Shown: positions 1 through 8,284 of the stretch, in pieces
Layout of the letters: every line of letters starts with the position of its first letter
Numbering within the stretch: the first letter of the stretch is position 1
Assembly (NCBI GenBank): GCA_030750975.1
Contig: JASMHC010000015.1
Location: forward strand, 372,001 to 436,000
Direction: 5' to 3'
From: Paracoccaceae bacterium
GTDB lineage: Bacteria; Pseudomonadota; Alphaproteobacteria; Rhodobacterales; Rhodobacteraceae
Length of the DNA: 64,000 nucleotides
Made by a program: the position numbers and the translations under genes
The notes under the pieces: model-generated
Seen by the model: only the letters and a program-made list of their open reading frames with translations
What the model was told of the DNA's origin: nothing
The model's database searches: none

Positions 1-302
1 ACAACCAGTTCGTCGTGCCGGTTGTGGCAGACGGGCTGGTCAAATCGCTGGTCGTATTGTCGCTGAGCGTCGAAGCCACGGAAGGGCAGGCCGCCAGGGT
101 GTTCGAAGTCGAGCCGCGCCTTCGTGACAGTTTTTTACAGGTATTATTCGATTTTGCGAACCTCGGTGGGTTCGATGGGGCGTTCACGAATTCCAACAAC
201 CTGATCGCCCTGAAAACCCAGCTATACGAGGCCGCCTATGGCATTATCGGTGAGGATGCGAGAAGCGTGTTGATTGTCGATATCGTCCGTCAGGATATCT
301 GA
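1..302 (+). CDS. fliL: Flagellar basal body-associated protein FliL, 3' part
   Basis: The reading frame is open from the window edge, so only the C-terminal roughly 100 residues are seen; the GTG at 15 is internal rather than the start. The segment from NQFVVPVV through SLVVLSLSVE, then FEVEPRLRDSFLQVLFD and the ending VLIVDIVRQDI match the periplasmic C-terminal domain of the FliL proteins of Rhodobacteraceae. FliL sits in the inner membrane around the flagellar motor and stabilises stator or motor function. The N-terminal membrane anchor would lie outside the window. Function is inferred from family resemblance of the C-terminal part only. Confidence 0.75.
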   Translation, partial: NQFVVPVVADGLVKSLVVLSLSVEATEGQAARVFEVEPRLRDSFLQVLFDFANLGGFDGAFTNSNNLIALKTQLYEAAYGIIGEDARSVLIVDIVRQDI

Positions 303-405
303 TCGGCAAAACCGGCTATTGGCGCTGGTGGCCATTTGATGATAACCGCCCGTTTGCGGCCGGAAATAACATGCAAACGGGTCAGGAACAGTGTCAGCGG
401 ACAAA

Positions 406-1419
406 ATGACAGCACAGGGCGCTTCGCCCACGCACGCGGCCGATCTTGGCCGCGCCGCCCGTCTGTCGGTTGCCCCGATGATGGACTGGACCGATCGGCA
501 TTGCCGGTATTTCCATCGGTTGCTGTCCAGGGAAACACTGCTTTACACCGAAATGGTGACATCTCCGGCCTTGGTGCGGGGCAAGGCCCTGCATCTGCTT
601 AACTATAATGCCGAAGAGCATCCGGTCGCGCTTCAGCTCGGGGGCAGCGATCCGGCAGAACTGGCCGAAGCGACAAAGCTTGGCAATCAATATGGCTATG
701 ACGAGATCAACCTGAATGTCGGCTGCCCGTCCGACCGCGTGCAGTCCGGAACCTTCGGCGCTGTTTTGATGCGGCAGCCCGATCTGGTGGCGGATTGCAT
801 CAAGGCGATGCAGGATGCCAGCGACGCCGAGGTAACAGTGAAATGCCGGATCGGTGTGGACGGGCAAACCCCCGAAAAGGTTCTGCCCGCTTTCATTGAC
901 ATTCTGCAAGCCGCCGGGTTGCGGCGCCTCATAATCCATGCCCGAAAAGCCTGGCTTGAGGGGCTAAGCCCTAAGGAAAACCGCGATATCCCGCCTCTGA
1001 ATTATGATCTGGTCAAGCGTATGAAGGCCGAGTTTTCCGACATGCACATATCGATCAACGGTGGCATCACCTCGCTGGATCAGGCCGAGGATTTGCTGGC
1101 CGCCGGGCTTGACGGGGTCATGATCGGCCGCGCGGCATATCATGACCCGGCCGAAATCCTGCTTTCGGCGGATCGCAGGATTTACGGATCGGATCACGCA
1201 ATCACACGGCGTCAGGCCGTCAAGCTGATGGAACCCTATATCGACCGGCATATTGCCGACGGTGGAAAGCTACACCAGATCACAAAGCACATGCTCGGGT
1301 TGTTCTCGGGCCAGGCCGGTGCCCGATACTGGCGCAGATACCTGTCGGAAAACGCCCATCGCGCGGGCGCGGATTTTCGGATTGTTGAAGAGGCCCTTGG
1401 TCAGATCGGGGCAGAATAG
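406..1419 (+). CDS. dusA: tRNA-dihydrouridine(20/20a) synthase DusA
   Basis: This FMN-dependent flavoenzyme reduces uridines in the D-loop of tRNA to dihydrouridine using NADPH. The N-terminal SVAPMMDWTDRHCR is the DusA hallmark. NLNVGCPSDRVQSG carries the catalytic cysteine, and the TIM-barrel phosphate-binding part INGGITS...GVMIGRAAY follows. The C-terminal helical domain containing ITKHMLGLF binds tRNA. Length, about 337 residues, is normal. Two starts are possible: GTG at 391 with AGGA three bases upstream, and ATG at 406. I prefer the ATG, but five extra residues are possible. It reads alone, downstream of fliL. Confidence 0.93.
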   Translation: MTAQGASPTHAADLGRAARLSVAPMMDWTDRHCRYFHRLLSRETLLYTEMVTSPALVRGKALHLLNYNAEEHPVALQLGGSDPAELAEATKLGNQYGYDEINLNVGCPSDRVQSGTFGAVLMRQPDLVADCIKAMQDASDAEVTVKCRIGVDGQTPEKVLPAFIDILQAAGLRRLIIHARKAWLEGLSPKENRDIPPLNYDLVKRMKAEFSDMHISINGGITSLDQAEDLLAAGLDGVMIGRAAYHDPAEILLSADRRIYGSDHAITRRQAVKLMEPYIDRHIADGGKLHQITKHMLGLFSGQAGARYWRRYLSENAHRAGADFRIVEEALGQIGAE

Positions 1420-1694
1420 CGCCCGGTTCACCGTGTCGCTTTATTGGCGCTGAGTGTCGGTTCTCTGGACCCTCGCGCAAGAATTGATCAAAATTCCGAG
1501 TCAGTTTTTTCTTGAATTACCGAAAAATGCGGTGCCACTATCAGTGACCAAGCGTGACGCGACGACATGTGCCGAATGCTCTGGATATAATGATCAAATT
1601 TGACTGATACTCTTCAGTACCAGAGTTTCGGGGACTCTTTTAGGAACAGATATCCCCTGAAATTCTAAATCAACAACAGGAGGAAGGATTAGAA
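1420..1694. other. Intergenic leader of the oligopeptide transporter operon
   Basis: This 275-base gap between dusA and the binding-protein gene is AT-richer than its neighbours and contains no plausible gene. It should hold the operon promoter, but I cannot pick a sigma-70 box with confidence. A strong Shine-Dalgarno sequence AGGAGGAAGG (1679-1688) lies seven bases before the ATG at 1695, consistent with high expression of the binding protein. Confidence 0.5.
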
Positions 1695-3320
1695 ATGACT
1701 TCTAAATCTTTATTGGGTGCGTTGCTTGCAACCACCGTTTTGGCGACCCCGGTTTTTGCTGCGGACAAGCAGCATCCTACGACCGGTGAGGCATTGGCCC
1801 ACGATCAAACATTCACCTACCGCGTCCTTGACGAACAAAGTTCAGTCGATCCGCAGGTTGTGGAAGATGTTTCGGGTTCGGAAATTGTACGCGACCTGTT
1901 CGAAGGTCTGATGAACCAGGATGCCGATGGCAACCTGATTCCGGGTGTTGCGACCGGTTACACCACCAATGCCGAAAAGACGGTATATACCTTTACCCTT
2001 CGCAAAGATGCAAAGTGGTCGAACGGTGATCCTGTCACAGCAAATGACTTTGTCTATGCATGGCGCCGCGCAACTGACCCCGAGCTGGCATCGCCCTATT
2101 CGTGGTTCATGGAGATCATGTCGATCCAGAATGTCAGCGAAATTCTGGCGGGTGAAATGCCAACCTCGGAACTGGGTGTTCGGGCGGTTGACGATTATAC
2201 CTTCGAAGTAACGCTCAGCGCGGCCCTGCCATATTTTGCGCAGATGACGACCCATGCGACCACCTTCCCGACCCATCAGGCGACCGTGGAAAAGTACGGC
2301 AAGGAATGGACACGGCCCGAGAATATCGTTTCGAACGGTGCTTATGTTCTTACCGAGCATCTGCCGAACGAACGGTCGGTTCGTGAACGCAATACCATGT
2401 ACTGGAACAATGATGCGACCATCGTTGACAAGGTTGTGGCGTTGGTGATCAACGACGAAAACGTCGCCTTCACCCGCTTCCAGGCGGGCGAGCTTGATCG
2501 CACCGAAATCCCGTCGGGTCAGTATCCGCGTTTGTCGGAAGAAATGCCTGACAAGGTGCTCGTCGCGCCGCGTCTGTGTTCGTATTACTATAACGTCAAC
2601 CTGACCGAGACTGGCAACCCGGCGCTTCAGGATGTGCGTGTGCGTCAGGCGCTGTCGCTTGCGCTGGATCGTGACATCATCACGCAGAACGTCACCGCCG
2701 GCGGACAGATCCCAGCCTATACCTTTACCCCGGGTGCGACCGCGGGCTTTGAGGTGCCAGATTCCGAGGCGGCTGGCATGACCCAGGCCGAGCGTGACGC
2801 GAAGGCGATGGCGCTGATGGCCGAAGCCGGTTACGGCAAGGACAATCCGCTGGATCTGTCGCTGGTCTACAACACGTCGGAAGGCCATAAGAAGATCGCA
2901 ATCGCGGCAAGCCAGATGTGGAAGCAGAAACTTGGCGTGAATGTCGAACTGTCCAACCAGGAATGGCAGGTCTTCCTGCAAACCCGCAGCAATGCCGAAT
3001 ATGAAGTCGCGCGCGCCGGTTGGTGTGGTGACTACAACGAGGCATCGACCTTCCTTGATCTGGTTCAGTCCGGCAGCGGCTACAACGACTCGAAGTACAA
3101 CAACCCCGAGGTTGATGCGCTTCTGGCCGAAGCCAAGACAATGGATGACCCAACTGCCAACTATACCGCGGTTGAGGCCATCATCGAACGCGATGTGCCG
3201 ATCATCCCGATCTACCACTACACAATCAACTATATGATGGACACCGACCTTGGTGGCTGGCCCGTCAACAATGTTGAGCAGAACTGGTACTCACGCGATC
3301 TTTATAAAATCGCCGAGTGA
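1695..3320 (+). CDS. oppA: Oligopeptide ABC transporter, periplasmic substrate-binding protein (OppA type)
   Basis: The protein captures peptides in the periplasm and hands them to the permeases encoded next door. It begins with a Sec signal peptide (residues 1-22, cleavage after PVFA). The rest is an SBP_bac_5 (cluster C) protein: LVRDLFEGL-type start, KWSNGDPVTANDFVYAWRR, and VRQALSLALDRD late in the chain. At 541 residues it has the size of Escherichia coli OppA. It is the first gene of oppA-oppB-oppC-oppDF and is separated from oppB by a GC-rich hairpin, as is common where the binding protein must be made in excess. The peptide range cannot be read from sequence. Confidence 0.9.
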   Translation: MTSKSLLGALLATTVLATPVFAADKQHPTTGEALAHDQTFTYRVLDEQSSVDPQVVEDVSGSEIVRDLFEGLMNQDADGNLIPGVATGYTTNAEKTVYTFTLRKDAKWSNGDPVTANDFVYAWRRATDPELASPYSWFMEIMSIQNVSEILAGEMPTSELGVRAVDDYTFEVTLSAALPYFAQMTTHATTFPTHQATVEKYGKEWTRPENIVSNGAYVLTEHLPNERSVRERNTMYWNNDATIVDKVVALVINDENVAFTRFQAGELDRTEIPSGQYPRLSEEMPDKVLVAPRLCSYYYNVNLTETGNPALQDVRVRQALSLALDRDIITQNVTAGGQIPAYTFTPGATAGFEVPDSEAAGMTQAERDAKAMALMAEAGYGKDNPLDLSLVYNTSEGHKKIAIAASQMWKQKLGVNVELSNQEWQVFLQTRSNAEYEVARAGWCGDYNEASTFLDLVQSGSGYNDSKYNNPEVDALLAEAKTMDDPTANYTAVEAIIERDVPIIPIYHYTINYMMDTDLGGWPVNNVEQNWYSRDLYKIAE

Positions 3321-3339
3321 TCGCTCTGAAAACTCTTGC

Positions 3340-3366
3340 TGCGCCGCCCCCTTGGCGGCGCAGTCC
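3340..3366 (+). terminator. Intercistronic hairpin between oppA and oppB
   Basis: TGCGCCGCC (3340-3348) and GGCGGCGCA (3354-3362) form a perfect 9-bp stem with a 5-base loop, followed by a short run CCTTTT. It lies 20 bases after the oppA stop and 28 bases before the oppB start. Such structures usually protect the binding-protein part of the message or attenuate downstream transcription. Confidence 0.6.
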
Positions 3367-3389
3367 TTTTGCGTATCTGGGGAACACGC

Positions 3390-4313
3390 ATGATATCCTA
3401 TATTATCCGGCGGTTGCTGATCGCCATCCCGACGATTTTCATTCTGATTGTCGCTTCCTGGGCCTTGATGAAAGTCGCCCCCGGCGGACCTTTCGCCAGC
3501 GAACGCCCGATCCCGCCGGTTATTCTGGCAAATCTCGAGGCCCGCTATGGTCTGGACCAGCCCGAATGGAAGCAGCTTTGGGACTATTTTTACAACATTG
3601 TCGTGCATTTCGATTTCGGCCCGTCCTTCAAGTTCAAGGATCGCGACGTCAATGACATCATCGCGCAGGGCTTCCCGATTTCGCTGACCTACGGCTTTCT
3701 GTCCTTCCTTGCCGCATCGATTGTCGGCATCGGCTTGGGCGTCACCGCAGCAATCCGCCACAACAGCTGGGTTGACTATTCGGCGGTCAGCGCCGGTATC
3801 GCCGCTCAGGCATTGCCCAACTTCATCATGGGTCCGATCCTGATCCTGATTTTCACCCTGTATCTGGGCTGGCTGCCGGGCGGTGGCTGGAATGGCGGCC
3901 AGTGGCAATATCTGATCATGCCGGTCATCGCGCTTTCGACCTCGTTCATGGGGTCAATTTCGCGGATCATGCGCTCGTCCATGCTCGAGGTTCTGAATTC
4001 GAATTTCATCCGAACCGCCCGCGCCAAGGGCCTGCCTGAGCGGACGATCATTTGGCGCCATGCGATGAAGCCTGCAATGCTGCCCGTGGTGTCCTATCTG
4101 GGTCCGGTTTTCGTGGCGGTTCTGACTGGTTCGGTGTTTGTCGATATGTATTTCTCGACCGGCGGATTGGGGCAGGCCTATGTGAACTCGGCTTTGCAGC
4201 GCGACTATTCGGTGCTGCTGGGCGTGACAATTCTATACGGAACCCTGACGGTCACGGTGAACCTGATCACTGACCTGGCCTATGCCTGGTTCGACCCGAA
4301 AATCCGGTTCTAA
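3390..4313 (+). CDS. oppB: Oligopeptide ABC transporter permease OppB
   Basis: First inner-membrane permease subunit (307 residues) of the peptide importer. The N-terminal MISYIIRRLLIAIPTIFIL membrane helix is typical of OppB/DppB. The LLGARAKGLPERTIIWRHAMKPA-like segment (here RTARAKGLPERTIIWRHAM) is the EAA coupling loop that contacts the ATPase. The ATG at 3390 is chosen because it opens directly into this first helix; an upstream in-frame start would add 18 residues translated from the intercistronic hairpin. It ends 10 bases before oppC. Confidence 0.9.
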   Translation: MISYIIRRLLIAIPTIFILIVASWALMKVAPGGPFASERPIPPVILANLEARYGLDQPEWKQLWDYFYNIVVHFDFGPSFKFKDRDVNDIIAQGFPISLTYGFLSFLAASIVGIGLGVTAAIRHNSWVDYSAVSAGIAAQALPNFIMGPILILIFTLYLGWLPGGGWNGGQWQYLIMPVIALSTSFMGSISRIMRSSMLEVLNSNFIRTARAKGLPERTIIWRHAMKPAMLPVVSYLGPVFVAVLTGSVFVDMYFSTGGLGQAYVNSALQRDYSVLLGVTILYGTLTVTVNLITDLAYAWFDPKIRF

Positions 4314-4323
4314 GGGTAGGGCA

Positions 4324-5253
4324 ATGTTTGGAAAAAACGTAAAACACCAAGACCTCGCGAACGAGGTCAACGCGGAATTGAACGTCAAGGGGCGTTCGCT
4401 TCTGCGTGACGCGCGCGACCGGTTCGTGCGCAACAAGGCGGCGATGGCATCATTGTTCATCATGATATTCATCGCGTTGTTTACAATCGTCGGACCCTAT
4501 TTTGCGGTCTGGAGCAACGAGGAAATCGATTGGAACCGCATGGGCGATATTGCCCGCCAAGGGGTCCCGAACCTTGAGAACGGGCATTTCTTCGGATTGG
4601 ACGAACTGGGCCGCGATATGTACGCGCGGGTTATTCAGGCCACAACGATATCGCTGTTGGTCGGCCTGATCGGAGCGTTCATGGCTTTGGTCGTCGGCAC
4701 TTTGTACGGCACAATCTCGGGATTTGTCGGCGGACGGGTCGACAGCATCATGATGCGGATCGTCGATATCCTGATGGCCATCCCCGGAACGCTGGTGATT
4801 ATCCTGCTGCTTGTGGTAGCGGGCCGATCCTTCGTCATGCTATTCATCGCGCTGGGCGCGGTCAGCTGGCTGACCATGGCGCGGATCGTGCGGGGGCAGA
4901 CACTGGCCTTGAAAAACCGCGAATTTATCGAAGCGGCCCGGGCGGCGGGGGTGTCTGAAACCGTCATCATGTTCCGCCATATTCTGCCGAATCTGATGGG
5001 TGTGGTGATCGTCTATGCGTCGCTGCTGGTGCCGGATATGATTCTGGCGGAAAGCTTTATCTCGTTCCTCGGCCTTGGCATTTCGGAACCCTATACCTCG
5101 CTCGGGCGTCTGATCGCCGAGGGCGCGGGCACCATGGCCTATGGAACGCTTTGGCAATTGGCCTTCCCGCTGACTTTCTATGTCGCCATCATCATCTCGA
5201 TGTTCTTCATCGGAGATGGATTGCGCGACGCCCTTGATCCGAAGGACCGTTGA
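4324..5253 (+). CDS. oppC: Oligopeptide ABC transporter permease OppC
   Basis: Second permease subunit (309 residues). It has the N-terminal cytoplasmic extension and amphipathic RSLLRDARDRFVRNKAAMASL segment of OppC_N proteins, a first helix, a periplasmic part containing HFFGLDELGRDMYARV, and the coupling loop REFIEAARAAGVSETVI. The start ATG at 4324 has GGGTAGGG just upstream. It probably forms the membrane channel with OppB. Only one base separates its stop from the start of oppDF, suggesting translational coupling. Confidence 0.9.
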   Translation: MFGKNVKHQDLANEVNAELNVKGRSLLRDARDRFVRNKAAMASLFIMIFIALFTIVGPYFAVWSNEEIDWNRMGDIARQGVPNLENGHFFGLDELGRDMYARVIQATTISLLVGLIGAFMALVVGTLYGTISGFVGGRVDSIMMRIVDILMAIPGTLVIILLLVVAGRSFVMLFIALGAVSWLTMARIVRGQTLALKNREFIEAARAAGVSETVIMFRHILPNLMGVVIVYASLLVPDMILAESFISFLGLGISEPYTSLGRLIAEGAGTMAYGTLWQLAFPLTFYVAIIISMFFIGDGLRDALDPKDR

Positions 5254-5254
5254 T

Positions 5255-7084
5255 ATGGCCCTGCTTGAAGCAAAAAACCTGTCTGTCAGCTTTGACACCT
5301 CCGATGGCATTGTCAAAGCGGTCAAGAATATCGACTTTGCCATTGCGCCCGGTGAATGCCTTGGCATCGTCGGCGAAAGCGGGTCGGGCAAAAGCCAGAC
5401 CTTTCTTGCCGCCATGGGCCTTTTGCCCAAAAATGGCCATGCGTCTGGATCGGTAACGCTGAATGGCACCGAGATCCTGAATCTGCCGATCAACAAGCTG
5501 AACAGCATTCGCGGCAGCTCGATGGCGATGATTTTTCAGGATCCGCTGACGGCATTGACGCCTCACCTGAAAGTGGGCGAGCAGATGCAGGAAAGCCTTG
5601 GCATCCACCAGGGTCTTTCGGGCCGCAAGGCGCGCAAGCACTGTCTGGATTGGCTGGATAAGGTTCGCATGCCCGAGGCCGAGCGCCGGTTGGAACAGTA
5701 TCCACACGAATTGTCCGGCGGTATGCGGCAGCGGGTGATGATCGCCATGGCCATGCTGAACAACCCCAAGCTTCTGATTGCGGACGAACCGACAACCGCA
5801 CTGGACGTGACCGTTCAGGCCGAGATCCTTGATCTGATCGCCGATCTTCAAAAGAACGAAGGCACAGCGGTTGCGCTGATCACCCATGACATGGGCGTTG
5901 TCGCGCGGATGTGCGACCGGATCGAAGTGATGCGCTATGGCGCCTATGTGGAAAGCGGTTCGGCCGATGATATATTCTACGCCCCAAAACACGAATACAC
6001 ACAACGCCTTCTAAGCGCGATGCCACGGTTGGACACGGTTCAGGAAGACCGTGTCAAAATCGACGCCGAGAAATTGCTGACCGTGAATGACGTCAAAGTG
6101 CATTTCCCGATTGCCATGTCCAAGGGCCTGTTTCCCAAGAAAGTGCCCCTGAAGGCGGTTGACGGGGTCAGCTTTGACATTATGGCCGGGGAAACTCTGG
6201 GCGTCGTTGGTGAAAGCGGATGCGGCAAGTCAACTTTGGCACGGGCCGTTCTTCAGCTGATCCCGCCGTCATCCGGTGCCGTGTCCTGGCTGGGGCATGA
6301 TCTGGCCTCGATGCCGAAATCCGAGCTGAAACAGTATCGCAAAGACCTGCAAATCGTCTTTCAGGACCCGCTGGCCAGCCTTGATCCGCGGATGACCATT
6401 GCGGATTCGATTGCCGAACCGCTGAAAACCTTCCGTCCGGACATGACGGTGCGCGAACGCAAGCGGAAGGTCGAAGAAATGATGGAGCGTGTCGGCCTCG
6501 AGCAATCCATGATCAACCGCTACCCGCATGAATTGTCAGGCGGCCAGAACCAGCGTGTCGGTGTTGCGCGGGCGATGATCAACAAGCCCAGATTGATCAT
6601 TTGTGACGAAGCGGTTTCGGCCCTTGATGTCTCGATTCAGGCGCAGATCGTCGCGCTGCTGAAAGAGCTTCAGGACGAATTCGGCATGTCGATGATCTTT
6701 ATCAGCCACGACCTGTCGGTGGTGCGGGATGTGTCGGATCGGATCATGGTGCTTTATCTGGGGCGCGTGGTGGAACTGGCCCATGCGGATGCGATCTATA
6801 AGGATGCACGTCACCCCTATACCAAGTCACTGATATCGGCTGTGCCCATTCCTGATCCGAAGATCGAGAAAAGCCGCAGCCGTCTGAAAATCCCGGGCGA
6901 GCTTCCTTCGCCGCTGAACCCACGGGCCGCCTTGCGCTTTCTGCCGTCGAAACTGCGGGCGGGCGAGATGACCTATATCCCGAAATTGCAGGAAACGACG
7001 CCGGGCCATTGGGTGGCCGAACATGATCCGCTGGATGTGATTCTGGCGGGGGACCCGCTGGCCGATCAGGCGTTGGTAAGCTAA
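5255..7084 (+). CDS. Fused double ATPase of the oligopeptide ABC transporter (OppD-OppF)
   Basis: One 609-residue polypeptide carries both nucleotide-binding domains that are separate OppD and OppF in E. coli. Domain 1: Walker A GESGSGKS near residue 40, signature LSGGMRQRV, Walker B LLIADEPTTALD. Domain 2: GESGCGKST near residue 330, signature LSGGQNQRV, Walker B LIICDEAVSALD. It energises the importer by ATP hydrolysis at the inner face of the membrane. The C-terminal oligopeptide-transporter tail is present (IPGELPSPLNP, TPGHWVAEH), but the cysteines usual in that tail are absent. A 12-bp palindrome follows the stop. Confidence 0.9.
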   Translation: MALLEAKNLSVSFDTSDGIVKAVKNIDFAIAPGECLGIVGESGSGKSQTFLAAMGLLPKNGHASGSVTLNGTEILNLPINKLNSIRGSSMAMIFQDPLTALTPHLKVGEQMQESLGIHQGLSGRKARKHCLDWLDKVRMPEAERRLEQYPHELSGGMRQRVMIAMAMLNNPKLLIADEPTTALDVTVQAEILDLIADLQKNEGTAVALITHDMGVVARMCDRIEVMRYGAYVESGSADDIFYAPKHEYTQRLLSAMPRLDTVQEDRVKIDAEKLLTVNDVKVHFPIAMSKGLFPKKVPLKAVDGVSFDIMAGETLGVVGESGCGKSTLARAVLQLIPPSSGAVSWLGHDLASMPKSELKQYRKDLQIVFQDPLASLDPRMTIADSIAEPLKTFRPDMTVRERKRKVEEMMERVGLEQSMINRYPHELSGGQNQRVGVARAMINKPRLIICDEAVSALDVSIQAQIVALLKELQDEFGMSMIFISHDLSVVRDVSDRIMVLYLGRVVELAHADAIYKDARHPYTKSLISAVPIPDPKIEKSRSRLKIPGELPSPLNPRAALRFLPSKLRAGEMTYIPKLQETTPGHWVAEHDPLDVILAGDPLADQALVS

Positions 7085-7089
7085 GCGTT

Positions 7090-7114
7090 ATCGGGGAATG
7101 TGACATTCCCCGAT
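7090..7114 (+). terminator. Palindrome after the opp operon
   Basis: ATCGGGGAATGT (7090-7101) and ACATTCCCCGAT (7103-7114) are perfect inverted arms around a single G. No T-run follows, so it may be a message-stabilising end or a Rho-type end rather than a clean intrinsic terminator. It separates the opp operon from mnmH. Confidence 0.45.
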
Positions 7115-7155
7115 GGACGACCTATAGGGGGGCATAACCTAAAAGGACCCCTCGC

Positions 7156-8208
7156 ATGCCGCTTACGCTGACATCTCTGACACAGATTTCATCGTTGGAT
7201 TTCGATGATATCATCGACGTCCGGTCGCCTGCGGAATTTGCCGAGGATCACATCCCCGGGGCGATAAACCTGCCTGCCCTGTCAAACAGGGAACGCGCGA
7301 TTGTCGGCACGATTTATGTTCAGGAAAGCGCGTTCAAAGCCAGGCGTATCGGTGCCGCGCTGGTTGCCCGCAACGTGGCAGATCACATTGAACAATCGCT
7401 GACCGATCGGGACGGCAGTTGGAAACCTTTGGTCTATTGCTGGCGCGGCGGTCAGCGGTCGGGGTCATTTGCATCGATCCTGTCCCAGATTGGGTGGCGG
7501 GCCGAACTGGTTCAGGGCGGCTATAGGTCATACCGCAGGCTGGTCGTTCAGGCCCTCTACAAACAGTCGCTGAGCCAAAGGATCATCCTGATCGACGGCA
7601 ACACCGGCACCGCCAAGACAGACATCCTGCATGCGCTTGCGAAAGCCGGTGCGCAGGTTGTCGATCTTGAGGCCATGGCCGCCCATCGCGGATCGTTGTT
7701 CGGGGCTGTGCCGGGGGGGCAGCCATCGCAGAAAGCGTTTGAAGGCAGGGTCGCCGTCGCGCTGGCTGCACTGGACACGTCGCAACCGGTGTTTGTCGAA
7801 GCGGAAAGCAACAAAATAGGCGATCTTCTGATCCCGCCCACATTGTGGCATGCGATGATTGCAGCGCCTCGGATCACGATTTCCGTATCGCTTGACGCGC
7901 GGGCGGATTTCCTGATGCGCAGCTATGCCGACCTTGTTGAGGATCAGGAAGAATTGCTGACCCGTATTGGCAAGCTTTCACCCTATCACGCGCGTGACGT
8001 GACCGAGTATTGGCGGGCTTTGGCAATCGGGCGGAACTATCGCGCCTTGGCCCGCGAATTGATGGCGCAGCACTATGATCCGCGCTATGCTAAGACCTAT
8101 GCGAAACGCGACCACGAGGATTTGGGTCAGGTTTGCTTGCCCTCACTGGACCCTGATACGCTGGCTTTGGTGGCGGTGCCTCAAATCCTGAAGCTGGCCG
8201 GCCTCTAG
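7156..8208 (+). CDS. mnmH: tRNA 2-selenouridine synthase (MnmH/SelU)
   Basis: This enzyme replaces sulfur by selenium at the wobble 2-thiouridine of tRNAs for Lys, Glu and Gln, through a geranylated intermediate, using selenophosphate. The 350-residue protein has the two expected parts: an N-terminal rhodanese domain with active-site cysteine 95 in VYCWRGGQRS, and a P-loop domain with GNTGTAKT at about 148-155. Its selenium donor would be made by the convergently encoded SelD 76 bases away, so the pair forms a complete selenouridine branch. No selenocysteine machinery (selA, selB, selC) is in the window. Confidence 0.93.
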   Translation: MPLTLTSLTQISSLDFDDIIDVRSPAEFAEDHIPGAINLPALSNRERAIVGTIYVQESAFKARRIGAALVARNVADHIEQSLTDRDGSWKPLVYCWRGGQRSGSFASILSQIGWRAELVQGGYRSYRRLVVQALYKQSLSQRIILIDGNTGTAKTDILHALAKAGAQVVDLEAMAAHRGSLFGAVPGGQPSQKAFEGRVAVALAALDTSQPVFVEAESNKIGDLLIPPTLWHAMIAAPRITISVSLDARADFLMRSYADLVEDQEELLTRIGKLSPYHARDVTEYWRALAIGRNYRALARELMAQHYDPRYAKTYAKRDHEDLGQVCLPSLDPDTLALVAVPQILKLAGL

Positions 8209-8284
8209 GGCGCAACGCGCGAAACCTTTTGATGATGCGTGCGATGCAAAACCCCCTCGTGTCTCAAGGTAGGCTCGAAACGTA

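Noticed and set aside
1842-3218. 458-codon minus-strand frame opposite oppA
   Set aside because: Shadow of the binding-protein gene; no domain and no ribosome binding site.
3336-3389. Upstream in-frame start for oppB
   Set aside because: The extra 18 residues would be translated from the intercistronic hairpin; the ATG at 3390 opens directly into the conserved first helix.
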